Assembly (NCBI GenBank): GCA_005883115.1
Contig: VAZQ01000029.1
Span: forward strand, 8,744 to 14,270
Direction of reading: 5' to 3'
Length of the DNA: 5,527 nt
Source of the DNA: Alphaproteobacteria bacterium
GTDB lineage: Bacteria > Pseudomonadota > Alphaproteobacteria > Rhizobiales > Xanthobacteraceae
In this document: positions 1 to 5,505 of the stretch, piece by piece
Position numbering within the stretch: position 1 is the first letter of the stretch
Layout: each line of letters opens with the position of its first letter
Notes under the pieces: generated by a model
Told to the model about the DNA's origin: nothing
Databases searched by the model: none
What the model saw: only the letters and a program-made list of their open reading frames with translations
Position numbers and translations under genes: made by a program

Positions 1-1
1 C

Positions 2-472
2 GAGGCGGCCTGGCTGCCGCCGTGGCGGGATCTGTTGCGCGCCTATCGCAGGCTCGAGAGCCGCGGGGAAATCCGCGGCGGGCGTTTCGTTGCCGGCTTC
101 GCCGGCGAGCAATTTGCCTTGCCGGACGCGGTCGGCATGTTGCGCGAGGTGCGGCGTCAGCCGGCCGCGGGAGCGCTCATCTCGCTCTCCGGCGCCGACC
201 CGCTCAATCTCGTGGGAATTCTCACGCCGGGACCGAAGCTCCCGGCGCTCACCGGCAATCGTTTGCTCTACCGCGATGGCCTGCCGATTGCGTTACTTGC
301 CGCCGGCGCCGTGCAGTTTCTCGAGACGTTGGACCCGGCGAGCGAATGGGAGGCACACAAGGCACTGTTGCGATGTGCGGAACCGGCCCCTTCCAGTGTT
401 TCCGAGGAAGCTCTGCGCGGCCGCAGCGACATTGTGATACGCGCCCCCCATCGTCCGGCACGCCCATCCTAA
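2..472 (+). CDS. lhr: Lhr-type DEAD/DEAH-box helicase, C-terminal end (5' partial)
   Basis: This is the 3' end of a gene that starts outside the window. The open frame runs from base 2 to a TAA at 470-472 and gives about 156 residues. The reading contains the stretch RRLESRGEIRGGRFVAGFAG followed by EQFALP, then a segment with DPLNLVGIL and GNRLLYRDGLP. From memory, these are typical of the C-terminal winged-helix/DEAD-H-associated region of large bacterial Lhr helicases, which are usually about 1,400-1,500 residues. The family are ATP-dependent 3'-5' DNA or RNA-DNA helicases in the cytosol, linked to DNA repair. The ATPase motifs are not in this window, so the call rests on the C-terminal signature only. 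The last ~25 residues (after EEALRGRSD) are arginine/proline-rich and look like a variable tail. It converges on the minus-strand cytochrome gene with a 28-base gap. A shorter ligase-associated helicase is a less likely alternative. Confidence 0.72.
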   Translation, partial: EAAWLPPWRDLLRAYRRLESRGEIRGGRFVAGFAGEQFALPDAVGMLREVRRQPAAGALISLSGADPLNLVGILTPGPKLPALTGNRLLYRDGLPIALLAAGAVQFLETLDPASEWEAHKALLRCAEPAPSSVSEEALRGRSDIVIRAPHRPARPS

Positions 473-500
473 GCATAGCCCGGGGCGTCTGCGCGCGCGG

Positions 501-923
501 CTACAGCTTCTGCCCGTTCACCCAGTCAGCCAAAATTTTCCAGTTCGGCTCATCCTTCGAGGCGAACTGGCGGCCGCCCGAATGAAACACGTTGCCGCCC
601 GCTTCGGGCGCTAGCGGCTGCTGCAGCAACCGGCTCGTTTCGGGATCGCCGGGATTCACCAGGATCGACACCATCTCGAAATTCTTGCGCGACTGCTCCT
701 CGTTCCAGGTGGTGGCGCCGCTCGAGAGCCGCTCGAGTCGGAAGGCGTTGTTGCCCTCGGCGTGGCAGACGTAGCAGCGGGTATGGCCGTCGCGCTTTTG
801 CAGGAAGATCGGCTGCACGCGCGCCTTGAAGAACTCGTAGTCGAGCGGCGGCGCCGCGCGCGGAGCCGAGGAGGCGGCGAGCAGGGCCGCCGCCAGCGCG
901 AATGTCATGCGAGCAGCGGCCAT
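501..923 (-). CDS. small exported mono-haem c-type cytochrome domain protein
   Basis: Encodes 140 residues. The N-terminus (residues 1-24) is a Sec-type signal: a short basic start (AAAR), a hydrophobic alanine/leucine core and an APRAA cleavage-like end, so the product should be periplasmic or membrane-associated. A single CxxCH haem-attachment motif (CYVCH, residues 50-54) sits after an FFKARVQPIF segment, the usual layout of planctomycete-type (PSCyt1-like) cytochrome c domains. Downstream are NPGDPETSRL (90-99) and HSGGRQF (114-120), also typical of that group. The only internal methionine after the haem motif is Met84, so the distal haem ligand is unclear. The ATG at 921-923 is preferred because GGAGGA lies 5 bases upstream (929-934); the later ATG at residue 6 would shorten the signal and sit too far from it. 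It is probably the second gene of a transcript with the HbpS-like gene. A likely role is electron transfer or haem/redox sensing; the partner is unknown. Confidence 0.8.
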   Translation of the reverse strand: MAAARMTFALAAALLAASSAPRAAPPLDYEFFKARVQPIFLQKRDGHTRCYVCHAEGNNAFRLERLSSGATTWNEEQSRKNFEMVSILVNPGDPETSRLLQQPLAPEAGGNVFHSGGRQFASKDEPNWKILADWVNGQKL

Positions 924-928
924 ACCAA

Positions 929-934
929 TCCTCC
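929..934 (-). promoter_or_regulatory. ribosome binding site of the cytochrome gene
   Basis: Read on the minus strand this is GGAGGA, five bases before the ATG at 923-921. It decides the start at residue 1 over the in-frame ATG five codons later. Confidence 0.7.
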
Positions 935-944
935 CCCAGTGTTT

Positions 945-974
945 TTGCGTTGCGCGCCTGAAAAGCTAACGCAA
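945..974. repeat. inverted repeat TTGCGTT-N16-AACGCAA between the two minus-strand genes
   Basis: Perfect 7-base arms at 945-951 and 968-974 are separated by 16 bases. The repeat lies in the 65-base gap between the HbpS-like gene and the cytochrome gene, just upstream of the cytochrome ribosome binding site. In the transcript (minus strand) it could fold into a hairpin, but it is followed by A residues rather than a U-tract, so it does not look like an intrinsic terminator. It could be an operator or an mRNA processing/stability element. A smaller hairpin, AGTCC-N4-GGACT (974-978 and 983-987), abuts it next to the upstream stop codon. The repeat is seen directly; its function is inference. 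Confidence 0.35.
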
Positions 975-988
975 GTCCACAAGGACTG

Positions 989-1465
989 TCACCTGTCGCT
1001 GAGTCGGATGCCGCGCCGGCGCCCCAGCGCCGCGCAGTCCTCGTCGGTTTTCAGCCCGATCGCGCGGATGCCGTGGGCGGCAAGCTCCTCGTCGCGCTCC
1101 TCGGTATCGCCGGTGACGCCGACCGCGCCGATGACCTCGCCCGAGTGATCGCGAATCTGCAACCCGCCGCCCTCGGGAAAAATCTGCTCGCCGCTCGCGG
1201 CGATGAGGTAGCGCATGAAGATCGGCTTTTCCTCGGCGCGCAGTTTCACGAGCTTGGACGAGCGGCCCATGGCGAGGGCGGCATAGGCCTTGCCGTAGGC
1301 CATCTCGAAGCGGATCATCGAGCTGCCGTCCTCCTTCTTGAACGCCTTCACCTTGCATCCGGGCTCGACGACGATCACCGCGAGCGGCCGGCAGTCGAGC
1401 TCGGCGCCACGCGCCAAGATCGCATCGATGAGGCGCTCGGCCTGCGCAAGGCTGATGGCGGTCAT
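989..1465 (-). CDS. HbpS/GlcG-family (DUF336) haem-binding-type protein
   Basis: Encodes 158 residues, a normal length for the family. The reading MTAISLAQAERLIDAILARG, then AYGKAYAALAMGR (56-68), FPEGGGLQIRD (96-106) and GEVIGAVGVTGDTEERDEE (109-127) match the GlcG/HbpS fold, in which the glycine-rich FPxGGGLxI loop and the IGAVGVSG-like strand are the hallmark. Members include the Streptomyces haem-degrading and sensing protein HbpS and the glycolate-locus protein GlcG; many others have no known role. No signal peptide is visible, so it is predicted cytosolic. The ATG at 1463-1465 is chosen because GGAGG lies four bases upstream (1470-1474) and the family consensus begins there; the open frame continues upstream to 1870 but only as antisense of the bicupin gene. 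It is transcribed away from the bicupin, with the cytochrome gene 65 bases downstream. Actual haem binding cannot be judged from sequence alone. Confidence 0.85.
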   Translation of the reverse strand: MTAISLAQAERLIDAILARGAELDCRPLAVIVVEPGCKVKAFKKEDGSSMIRFEMAYGKAYAALAMGRSSKLVKLRAEEKPIFMRYLIAASGEQIFPEGGGLQIRDHSGEVIGAVGVTGDTEERDEELAAHGIRAIGLKTDEDCAALGRRRGIRLSDR

Positions 1466-1503
1466 GGGCCCTCCAGTTGTCGGGGTCGATGGGAGTGCTT
1501 TTA

Positions 1504-1532
1504 ACAATACGCCGCTGCGAAGCGCGTGCCGA
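1504..1532 (-). promoter_or_regulatory. possible sigma70-type promoter of the HbpS-like gene
   Basis: On the minus strand, TCGGCA (1532-1527) and TATTGT (1509-1504) are separated by 17 bases, each matching four of six consensus positions. The -10-like box lies in the only AT-rich patch (TTTTAACAATA) of the divergent gap, about 40 bases before the start codon. It is weak and unverified. Confidence 0.25.
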
Positions 1533-1534
1533 GC

Positions 1535-1563
1535 TTGGTTGACTCGCGATCGGAAGCTATGAC
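1535..1563 (+). promoter_or_regulatory. possible sigma70-type promoter of the bicupin gene
   Basis: TTGGTT (1535-1540) and TATGAC (1558-1563) are spaced by 17 bases and lie about 45 bases before the bicupin start. TTGACT overlaps at 1539-1544 but has no well-spaced -10. Together with the opposing candidate it makes 1466-1608 a divergent promoter region. The match is weak. Confidence 0.25.
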
Positions 1564-1597
1564 ACCCGTCAGCGCGTCGGCCGCGGGGCGCTCGATC

Positions 1598-1603
1598 AGG
1601 AGG
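1598..1603 (+). promoter_or_regulatory. ribosome binding site of the bicupin gene
   Basis: A perfect AGGAGG ends five bases before the ATG at 1609-1611. This fixes the start there and rules out the in-frame GTG at 1603, which overlaps the Shine-Dalgarno sequence itself. Confidence 0.85.
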
Positions 1604-1608
1604 TGCGA

Positions 1609-2763
1609 ATGTCTGAATTCTCACGTCGCGACATGCTGGGTGCCGCCGCAGCCGGCGGGGTCGCCGCAGCTGCAACGGGCACGGAGACTTTTGGACAGGG
1701 CCAGCCGCCGTTCGGGCCGACGCCGGCCCCGCTCGCCGGCACTGAGCTGCCCTCGTTCCGATTTCAGCTTGGTGCGGTTGCGCCCAAGCGATGGGATGGC
1801 GGCTGGGCGAAGGAGGCGACGGTCGCGGAATTTCCCGTCTCGCAGGCGCTCGCCGGGGTGCTGATGTCACTCGTCCCCGGCGGCTTGCGTGAGCTGCACT
1901 GGCACGCCAACGCAGCGGAATGGGCCTATGTCATCAAGGGCCAATGCCGCGTCACGACCATCAACCCGCAAGGCGAGTCGCAGGTGGTCGACTTCAACGC
2001 CGGCGACGTCTGGTATTTCCCGCGCGGCTTCGGCCATTCGATCCAGGGCATCGGCTCGGAAGATTGTCTGTTCGTGCTGGTGTTCGACAACGGATATTTT
2101 TCCGAGTTCGGCACGTTCAGCATCAGCGATTGGGTCGGGCACACGCCGCCCGAGGTGTTGGCCAAATATTTCGGCGTGCCGGCCGCGACATTTGCGAATT
2201 TTCCCAAGCGCGAGGTCTATATCTCGAAGGGACCGGTGCCGCCGCCGCTGCCCGCAAATCCGGCGCCGGGCTCAATTGACAAAGGCCCGCTCACTCATCG
2301 CTACCAGCTGCTGGCGCAGCGCCCAAGCGTCTATCCAGGCGGCACCAATCGGCTGGTCTCGCAGCAGCAGTTTCCGATCTCGGCTACGGTCACCGGCGCG
2401 CTCATGCAGATCAAGCCCGGCGCGCTGCGCGAACCGCACTGGCATCCCAACGCCGACGAATGGCAGTATTACATCTCCGGCCGCGCGCGCATGACCGTGT
2501 TCGGCTCGCACGGCCGCGTGCGCACCGACGAGTTCAACGCCGGCGACGTCGGCTACGTGCCGCAAGGCTACGGGCACTACATCGAGAACATCGGCAACGA
2601 GGATGTCGAACTGCTAATCGCCCTCAACAACGGCAGCTATGAATCGATCTCGCTTGCCGACTGGATCGGCGCCAACCCGCATCTCCTGCTGGCGACCAAT
2701 TTCGAGGTGCCAGAGAACACGTTCAAGGACTTCCAGACGCGCAACCGGTTCCTGGTGGGATGA
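1609..2763 (+). CDS. Tat-exported bicupin, oxalate decarboxylase (OxdC) family
   Basis: Encodes 384 residues, about the usual length of OxdC-type bicupins. It starts with a twin-arginine signal (SRRDML, residues 5-10, then an alanine-rich core to about 23), so it is predicted to be exported folded with its metal already bound. Two cupin domains follow. Domain 1 has RELHWH with His97 and His99, Glu104 and His143 (PRGFGH); domain 2 has REPHWH with His277 and His279, Glu284 and His323 (PQGYGH). These are the four Mn ligands of each site in Bacillus OxdC, all present and offset by exactly 180 residues. The lid that holds the catalytic glutamate in domain 1 reads SEFGT (165-169) where Bacillus OxdC has SENST, so the glutamate (Glu166) is kept. 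The family reaction is oxalate to formate and CO2. Changed lid residues mean another activity (oxalate oxidase or another small acid) is possible. It is divergent from the HbpS-like gene and convergent with the molybdoenzyme. Confidence 0.85.
   Translation: MSEFSRRDMLGAAAAGGVAAAATGTETFGQGQPPFGPTPAPLAGTELPSFRFQLGAVAPKRWDGGWAKEATVAEFPVSQALAGVLMSLVPGGLRELHWHANAAEWAYVIKGQCRVTTINPQGESQVVDFNAGDVWYFPRGFGHSIQGIGSEDCLFVLVFDNGYFSEFGTFSISDWVGHTPPEVLAKYFGVPAATFANFPKREVYISKGPVPPPLPANPAPGSIDKGPLTHRYQLLAQRPSVYPGGTNRLVSQQQFPISATVTGALMQIKPGALREPHWHPNADEWQYYISGRARMTVFGSHGRVRTDEFNAGDVGYVPQGYGHYIENIGNEDVELLIALNNGSYESISLADWIGANPHLLLATNFEVPENTFKDFQTRNRFLVG
1993..2550 (+). repeat. 18-base direct repeat in the two cupin halves (1993-2010 and 2533-2550)
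   Basis: TTCAACGCCGGCGACGTC occurs identically at both positions, 540 bases apart, and encodes FNAGDV just before the second cupin motif of each domain. It reflects the ancient internal duplication of bicupins; exact nucleotide identity could be chance under strong codon bias or local gene conversion. Confidence 0.8.
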
Positions 2764-2813
2764 CGTGCTTCCCGGTCACCGCCCGCAGATGGCCGGACAG
2801 GTCGAGGGATAGC

Positions 2814-2847
2814 GCATAGGCAGCGGCGAAGATGCCACCACCTATGC
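2814..2847. terminator. inverted repeat in the convergent gap, possible bidirectional terminator
   Basis: GCATAGG (2814-2820) and CCTATGC (2841-2847) form perfect 7-base arms around a 20-base loop, inside which GGC (2825-2827) and GCC (2834-2836) can also pair. It lies in the 97-base gap between the stop codons of the convergent bicupin and molybdoenzyme genes, where a terminator is expected. There is no T-tract on either side, so intrinsic termination is doubtful. The rest of 2764-2860 shows nothing recognisable. Confidence 0.3.
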
Positions 2848-2860
2848 TCGGGCCCGTGTC

Positions 2861-5071
2861 TCACGCCTTCAGCGTTTCCAGCACGCGTTCGGGCGTGAAC
2901 GGCAGGTGGCGCAATCGCTTGCCGGTCAGCCGGTAGAACGCATTGGAGATCGCACCGGCGATGAAGGGATTGCCGATCTCGCCCAGTCCCGTCGGCCGAG
3001 TATCGACCTCGACGAATTTGACCCGGATCTCCTCCGGCAGGTCCGACATGCGCATCACGTTGTAGTCGTGGAAGTTCGATTGCTCCACGGAGCCGTTCCT
3101 GATCGTGATGCGCTCATGCAGCACGCTGGATAATCCATAGACAATCCCGCTCTCCACGTTCGCCTGAGCTGCGGCGGGCTGCACCACGACGCCGCCGTCG
3201 ATCGCCGCCCATACTTTGTGAACGCGGATCTTGCCGTTCGTCCTGTCGAGTGAGATCTCGACGGCGCCTGCGCCAAGCGAGCCCGCACGCTCGGTGATGG
3301 AGATGCCGATGGCTCGGCCCTCCGCGCGCTTGGCCTTGTAGTCGGACATCTCTGCCAGCGTCTCGAACACCTTGCGCGCCTTGGGGGAGGCGGCCATGCG
3401 TTCGAAGCGGAACTCGATCGGATCGACACCTTGGTCGGCTGCGATATGGTCGACGAAGCTTTCGATCGCGAAGGTGTTGAACACGTGGCCCACCGCGCGC
3501 CAGTGCTTCAGCTTGATGCCATGCGAGACGCCGCGCCGCTCGATCGCCTGGTTGGGCACCCCGTAATAGGGGATCTTGATGCCGGTGATGAGCAGGAATT
3601 CGCCGTCGCCGACGACGCAATGCTTCCAGCCCGTCACCTTGCCGGAGGCGTCGGTCGCCGCCTCCAGGCACTGGAAGGACTGCGGGCGGAACATGCCCTG
3701 GGCGACGTCCTCTTCGCGCGTCCATATCAACTTGACGGGCCGGCGCACCTCCTTGGCGATCAGCGCGCATTCGGCGGCGTAGTCGCCGATTGAGCGACGC
3801 CCGAAGCCGCCGCCCATGTAGCACTGGTGGAAATCCACTTGCTCGAGGCCGAACCCGAGCGCCTTCGCCACCGCCTTGCGCGATTCGTCGGGCGCTTGAC
3901 TGCCCTCCCAAACCTCGACCTTGTCGCCGGCTTCGTTGATGCGCACCACCGCGTTGAGCGGCTCCATCTGGGGGTGATAGCCGTAATCGCTGCGGAACTC
4001 GGCGTGGTAGGTCTTGGCCGCGGCCGCGAACGCCGTAGCCACGTCGCCCTTTTCTTCGAGCTTGACCGCTTGCGCATTCGCATCGGCGTGGATCTTGACG
4101 TAATCCTCGAGCGCCCGGTCGGAGTTGAAACCCTCGGCCTTGGCTTTCCGCCACGTCACCTTTAGGGCGTCGCGACCGGCCTTGGCGGTCTCGAAATGAT
4201 CGGCGACGACGGCGAGGCCATTGGCAAGCTTGACCACCGCGATCACGCCCTTCATCGCCTTGATCTCGGCGTCGTTCCAGCTTTCCGGTGCGGTGGCGGA
4301 CTGGTCCTGCTTGCCGGCATCCCAAATACCGGGCTGGGCATTGTGCACGGGCGAGTGCAAGGTCGAGGCGTAGACCATGCCGGGCAATTTCACGTCGATG
4401 GCGTATTGCGCCGTGCCGTTGACTTTCGCCGGCGTGTCGCGCCGCGGCACTGACCTGCCGATCAGGCGGAAATCCTTGCGCTCCTTGAGTTCCTTGGGAT
4501 CGACCGCCGGCAGTGTCGCGGGGATTGTGCCGAACGCAGCGATCTCGCCATAGGTGAGCCGCGCCCCGTTGGCAGGATTGATGACGACGCTGGGCTCGGT
4601 CTTGAGCGTTGCGGCATCGACGCCCCATTTCTGCGCGGCGTTGGCGATCAGCACCTTGCGCACCTGGGCGCCCGCCATGCGCAGCTGGGTGAAATAGAGC
4701 TGCACCGCCCGGCTGCCGACGATCCACATCAATTGCTCGGTGCCGAACGGATCCTTATAGCCGTAAACCTTGGCGTCGGCCGGCGTCCACTCGATTGCGA
4801 CCTTCGACCAGTCGGCGTCCATCTCTTCGGCCACGATGAGCGGGAGCGAGGTCATCGAGCCCTGGCCCATTTCGGCGCCGGCGCTGAGGATCGTGATCCT
4901 GCCGTCGGGGGCGATGCGCACCCATGGGTTAATTGGCGCATTCGCCAAGGCATTCGCCTGCGCCTGCGACATCAGGCGCACGCCGTCGTTTCCGACCGCG
5001 ATGCAGAAAGTCAAGCCGCCCAGGCCGGCGAGCACGCTGCGGCGGGACGGGGCTGTATCGATCATCGTCAT
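2861..5071 (-). CDS. xanthine dehydrogenase family molybdopterin-binding subunit, IorB type, Tat-exported
   Basis: Encodes 736 residues, the normal size for isoquinoline 1-oxidoreductase beta-type subunits. The N-terminus has a twin-arginine signal (PSRRSVLAG, 8-16, then a hydrophobic stretch), so the enzyme is exported. GAEMGQG (65-71) opens the molybdenum-binding part seen in this subgroup; residues ~213-310 form the aldehyde oxidase 'a/b hammerhead' region; GGGFGRR (420-426) and the WRAVG...ESFVDHIA region (524-544) contact the cofactor; and RPTGLGEIG (692-700) carries the expected catalytic glutamate, Glu698. The family hydroxylates aldehydes or N-heterocycles using water and molybdopterin cytosine dinucleotide, giving electrons to a [2Fe-2S] partner. 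The ATG at 5069-5071 is chosen because AAGGAGG lies eight bases upstream (5080-5086), inside the last codons of the partner gene. No key residue looks lost. The substrate cannot be predicted. Confidence 0.92.
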   Translation of the reverse strand: MTMIDTAPSRRSVLAGLGGLTFCIAVGNDGVRLMSQAQANALANAPINPWVRIAPDGRITILSAGAEMGQGSMTSLPLIVAEEMDADWSKVAIEWTPADAKVYGYKDPFGTEQLMWIVGSRAVQLYFTQLRMAGAQVRKVLIANAAQKWGVDAATLKTEPSVVINPANGARLTYGEIAAFGTIPATLPAVDPKELKERKDFRLIGRSVPRRDTPAKVNGTAQYAIDVKLPGMVYASTLHSPVHNAQPGIWDAGKQDQSATAPESWNDAEIKAMKGVIAVVKLANGLAVVADHFETAKAGRDALKVTWRKAKAEGFNSDRALEDYVKIHADANAQAVKLEEKGDVATAFAAAAKTYHAEFRSDYGYHPQMEPLNAVVRINEAGDKVEVWEGSQAPDESRKAVAKALGFGLEQVDFHQCYMGGGFGRRSIGDYAAECALIAKEVRRPVKLIWTREEDVAQGMFRPQSFQCLEAATDASGKVTGWKHCVVGDGEFLLITGIKIPYYGVPNQAIERRGVSHGIKLKHWRAVGHVFNTFAIESFVDHIAADQGVDPIEFRFERMAASPKARKVFETLAEMSDYKAKRAEGRAIGISITERAGSLGAGAVEISLDRTNGKIRVHKVWAAIDGGVVVQPAAAQANVESGIVYGLSSVLHERITIRNGSVEQSNFHDYNVMRMSDLPEEIRVKFVEVDTRPTGLGEIGNPFIAGAISNAFYRLTGKRLRHLPFTPERVLETLKA

Positions 5072-5074
5072 GGC

Positions 5075-5495
5075 TCAGCCCTCCTTCGCTGCGCGCTCGA
5101 TGGCGGCGATGATGCGGTGATAGGTTCCGCAGCGCCGCGCGCGAGGGCTTGGGGTTCTTGGCGAGGAGTTCGGCTGCCTTCATGATCTGGCCTGATTGGC
5201 AGTAGCCGCACTGCGGCACCTCTTCCACCACCCAGGCCTTCTGCAACGGATGGGAGGAGGTGGGCGACAGGCCCTCGATGGTGACGACCGTCTTGCCGGC
5301 CACCGCGCCCACGTCGAGCTGGCACGAGCGTTGCGCCGCGCCGTCGATGTGGATGGTGCAGGCGCCGCACAGACCGGCGCCGCAGCCGTATTTCGTGCCG
5401 GTCAATCCGACATGGTCGCGGATGGCCCACAACAGCGGGGTCCTCGGATCGGCATCGACCGAGACCTGGCGGTTGTTCAAGGTGAACGAAACCAT
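5075..5495 (-). pseudogene. (2Fe-2S)-binding subunit of the molybdoenzyme, internal deletion and frameshift
   Basis: The gene starts at the ATG 5493-5495, with AGGAGG (5500-5505) four bases upstream. The N-terminal ferredoxin-like domain is intact: Cys38, Cys43, Cys46 and Cys58 (GCGAGLCGAC...SC) bind the first [2Fe-2S] cluster. The C-terminal domain begins normally with CGYCQSGQIMKAAELL (Cys96, Cys99). After KPSRA (around 5136) the family normally has about 11 residues ending in NLC before RCGTYH. Here only one base separates the two parts, so about 32 bases are missing and the frame shifts. The true ending, RCGTYHRIIAAIERAAKEG plus TGA, is readable at 5134-5075 in another frame and stops 3 bases before the large-subunit ATG. 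As written, the second cluster loses two of four cysteines and translation would run on to 4929 (188 residues). An intact family member is about 150 residues. Genuine inactivation and an assembly or sequencing error are both possible. Confidence 0.8.
5080..5086 (-). promoter_or_regulatory. ribosome binding site of the molybdopterin subunit, inside the end of the upstream gene
   Basis: AAGGAGG on the minus strand lies eight bases before the ATG at 5071-5069 and overlaps the last Lys-Glu-Gly codons of the iron-sulfur gene. This indicates translational coupling in the ancestral two-gene operon, with only a 3-base gap between stop and start. Confidence 0.75.
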
Positions 5496-5499
5496 GTGT

Positions 5500-5505
5500 C
5501 CTCCT
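5500..5505 (-). promoter_or_regulatory. ribosome binding site of the iron-sulfur subunit gene
   Basis: AGGAGG on the minus strand, four bases before the ATG at 5495-5493, supports that start. The operon promoter must lie beyond the window, because only 22 bases remain upstream of this site. Confidence 0.75.

Noticed and set aside
476..503. TAGCC...GGCTA hairpin between the helicase and cytochrome stop codons as a terminator
   Set aside because: Only 5 base pairs with an 18-base loop and no T-tract; expected by chance in GC-rich sequence.
22..585. 187-residue plus-strand open frame at the left end
   Set aside because: It is a shadow of the helicase frame and runs antisense into the cytochrome gene; it shows no family resemblance.
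1603..1608. GTG start at 1603 for the bicupin
   Set aside because: It overlaps the AGGAGG Shine-Dalgarno sequence; the ATG at 1609 is correctly spaced and gives a clean Tat signal.
1466..1870. Upstream extension of the HbpS-like frame to a 293-residue protein
   Set aside because: The extra 135 residues are antisense to the bicupin, are low-complexity Arg/Pro/Ala, and the ribosome binding site and family start are at 1465.
3114..4727. Long 537-residue minus-strand open frame inside the molybdoenzyme gene
   Set aside because: It is the shifted frame of the real gene, rich in Arg/Gly/Gln with no recognisable domain; the true frame has all family motifs.
4929..5495. 188-residue open frame as an intact, novel iron-sulfur protein with a new C-terminal domain
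   Set aside because: The tail beyond residue ~123 is shifted-frame sequence that overlaps the large-subunit gene, and the normal family ending is readable in the adjacent frame.
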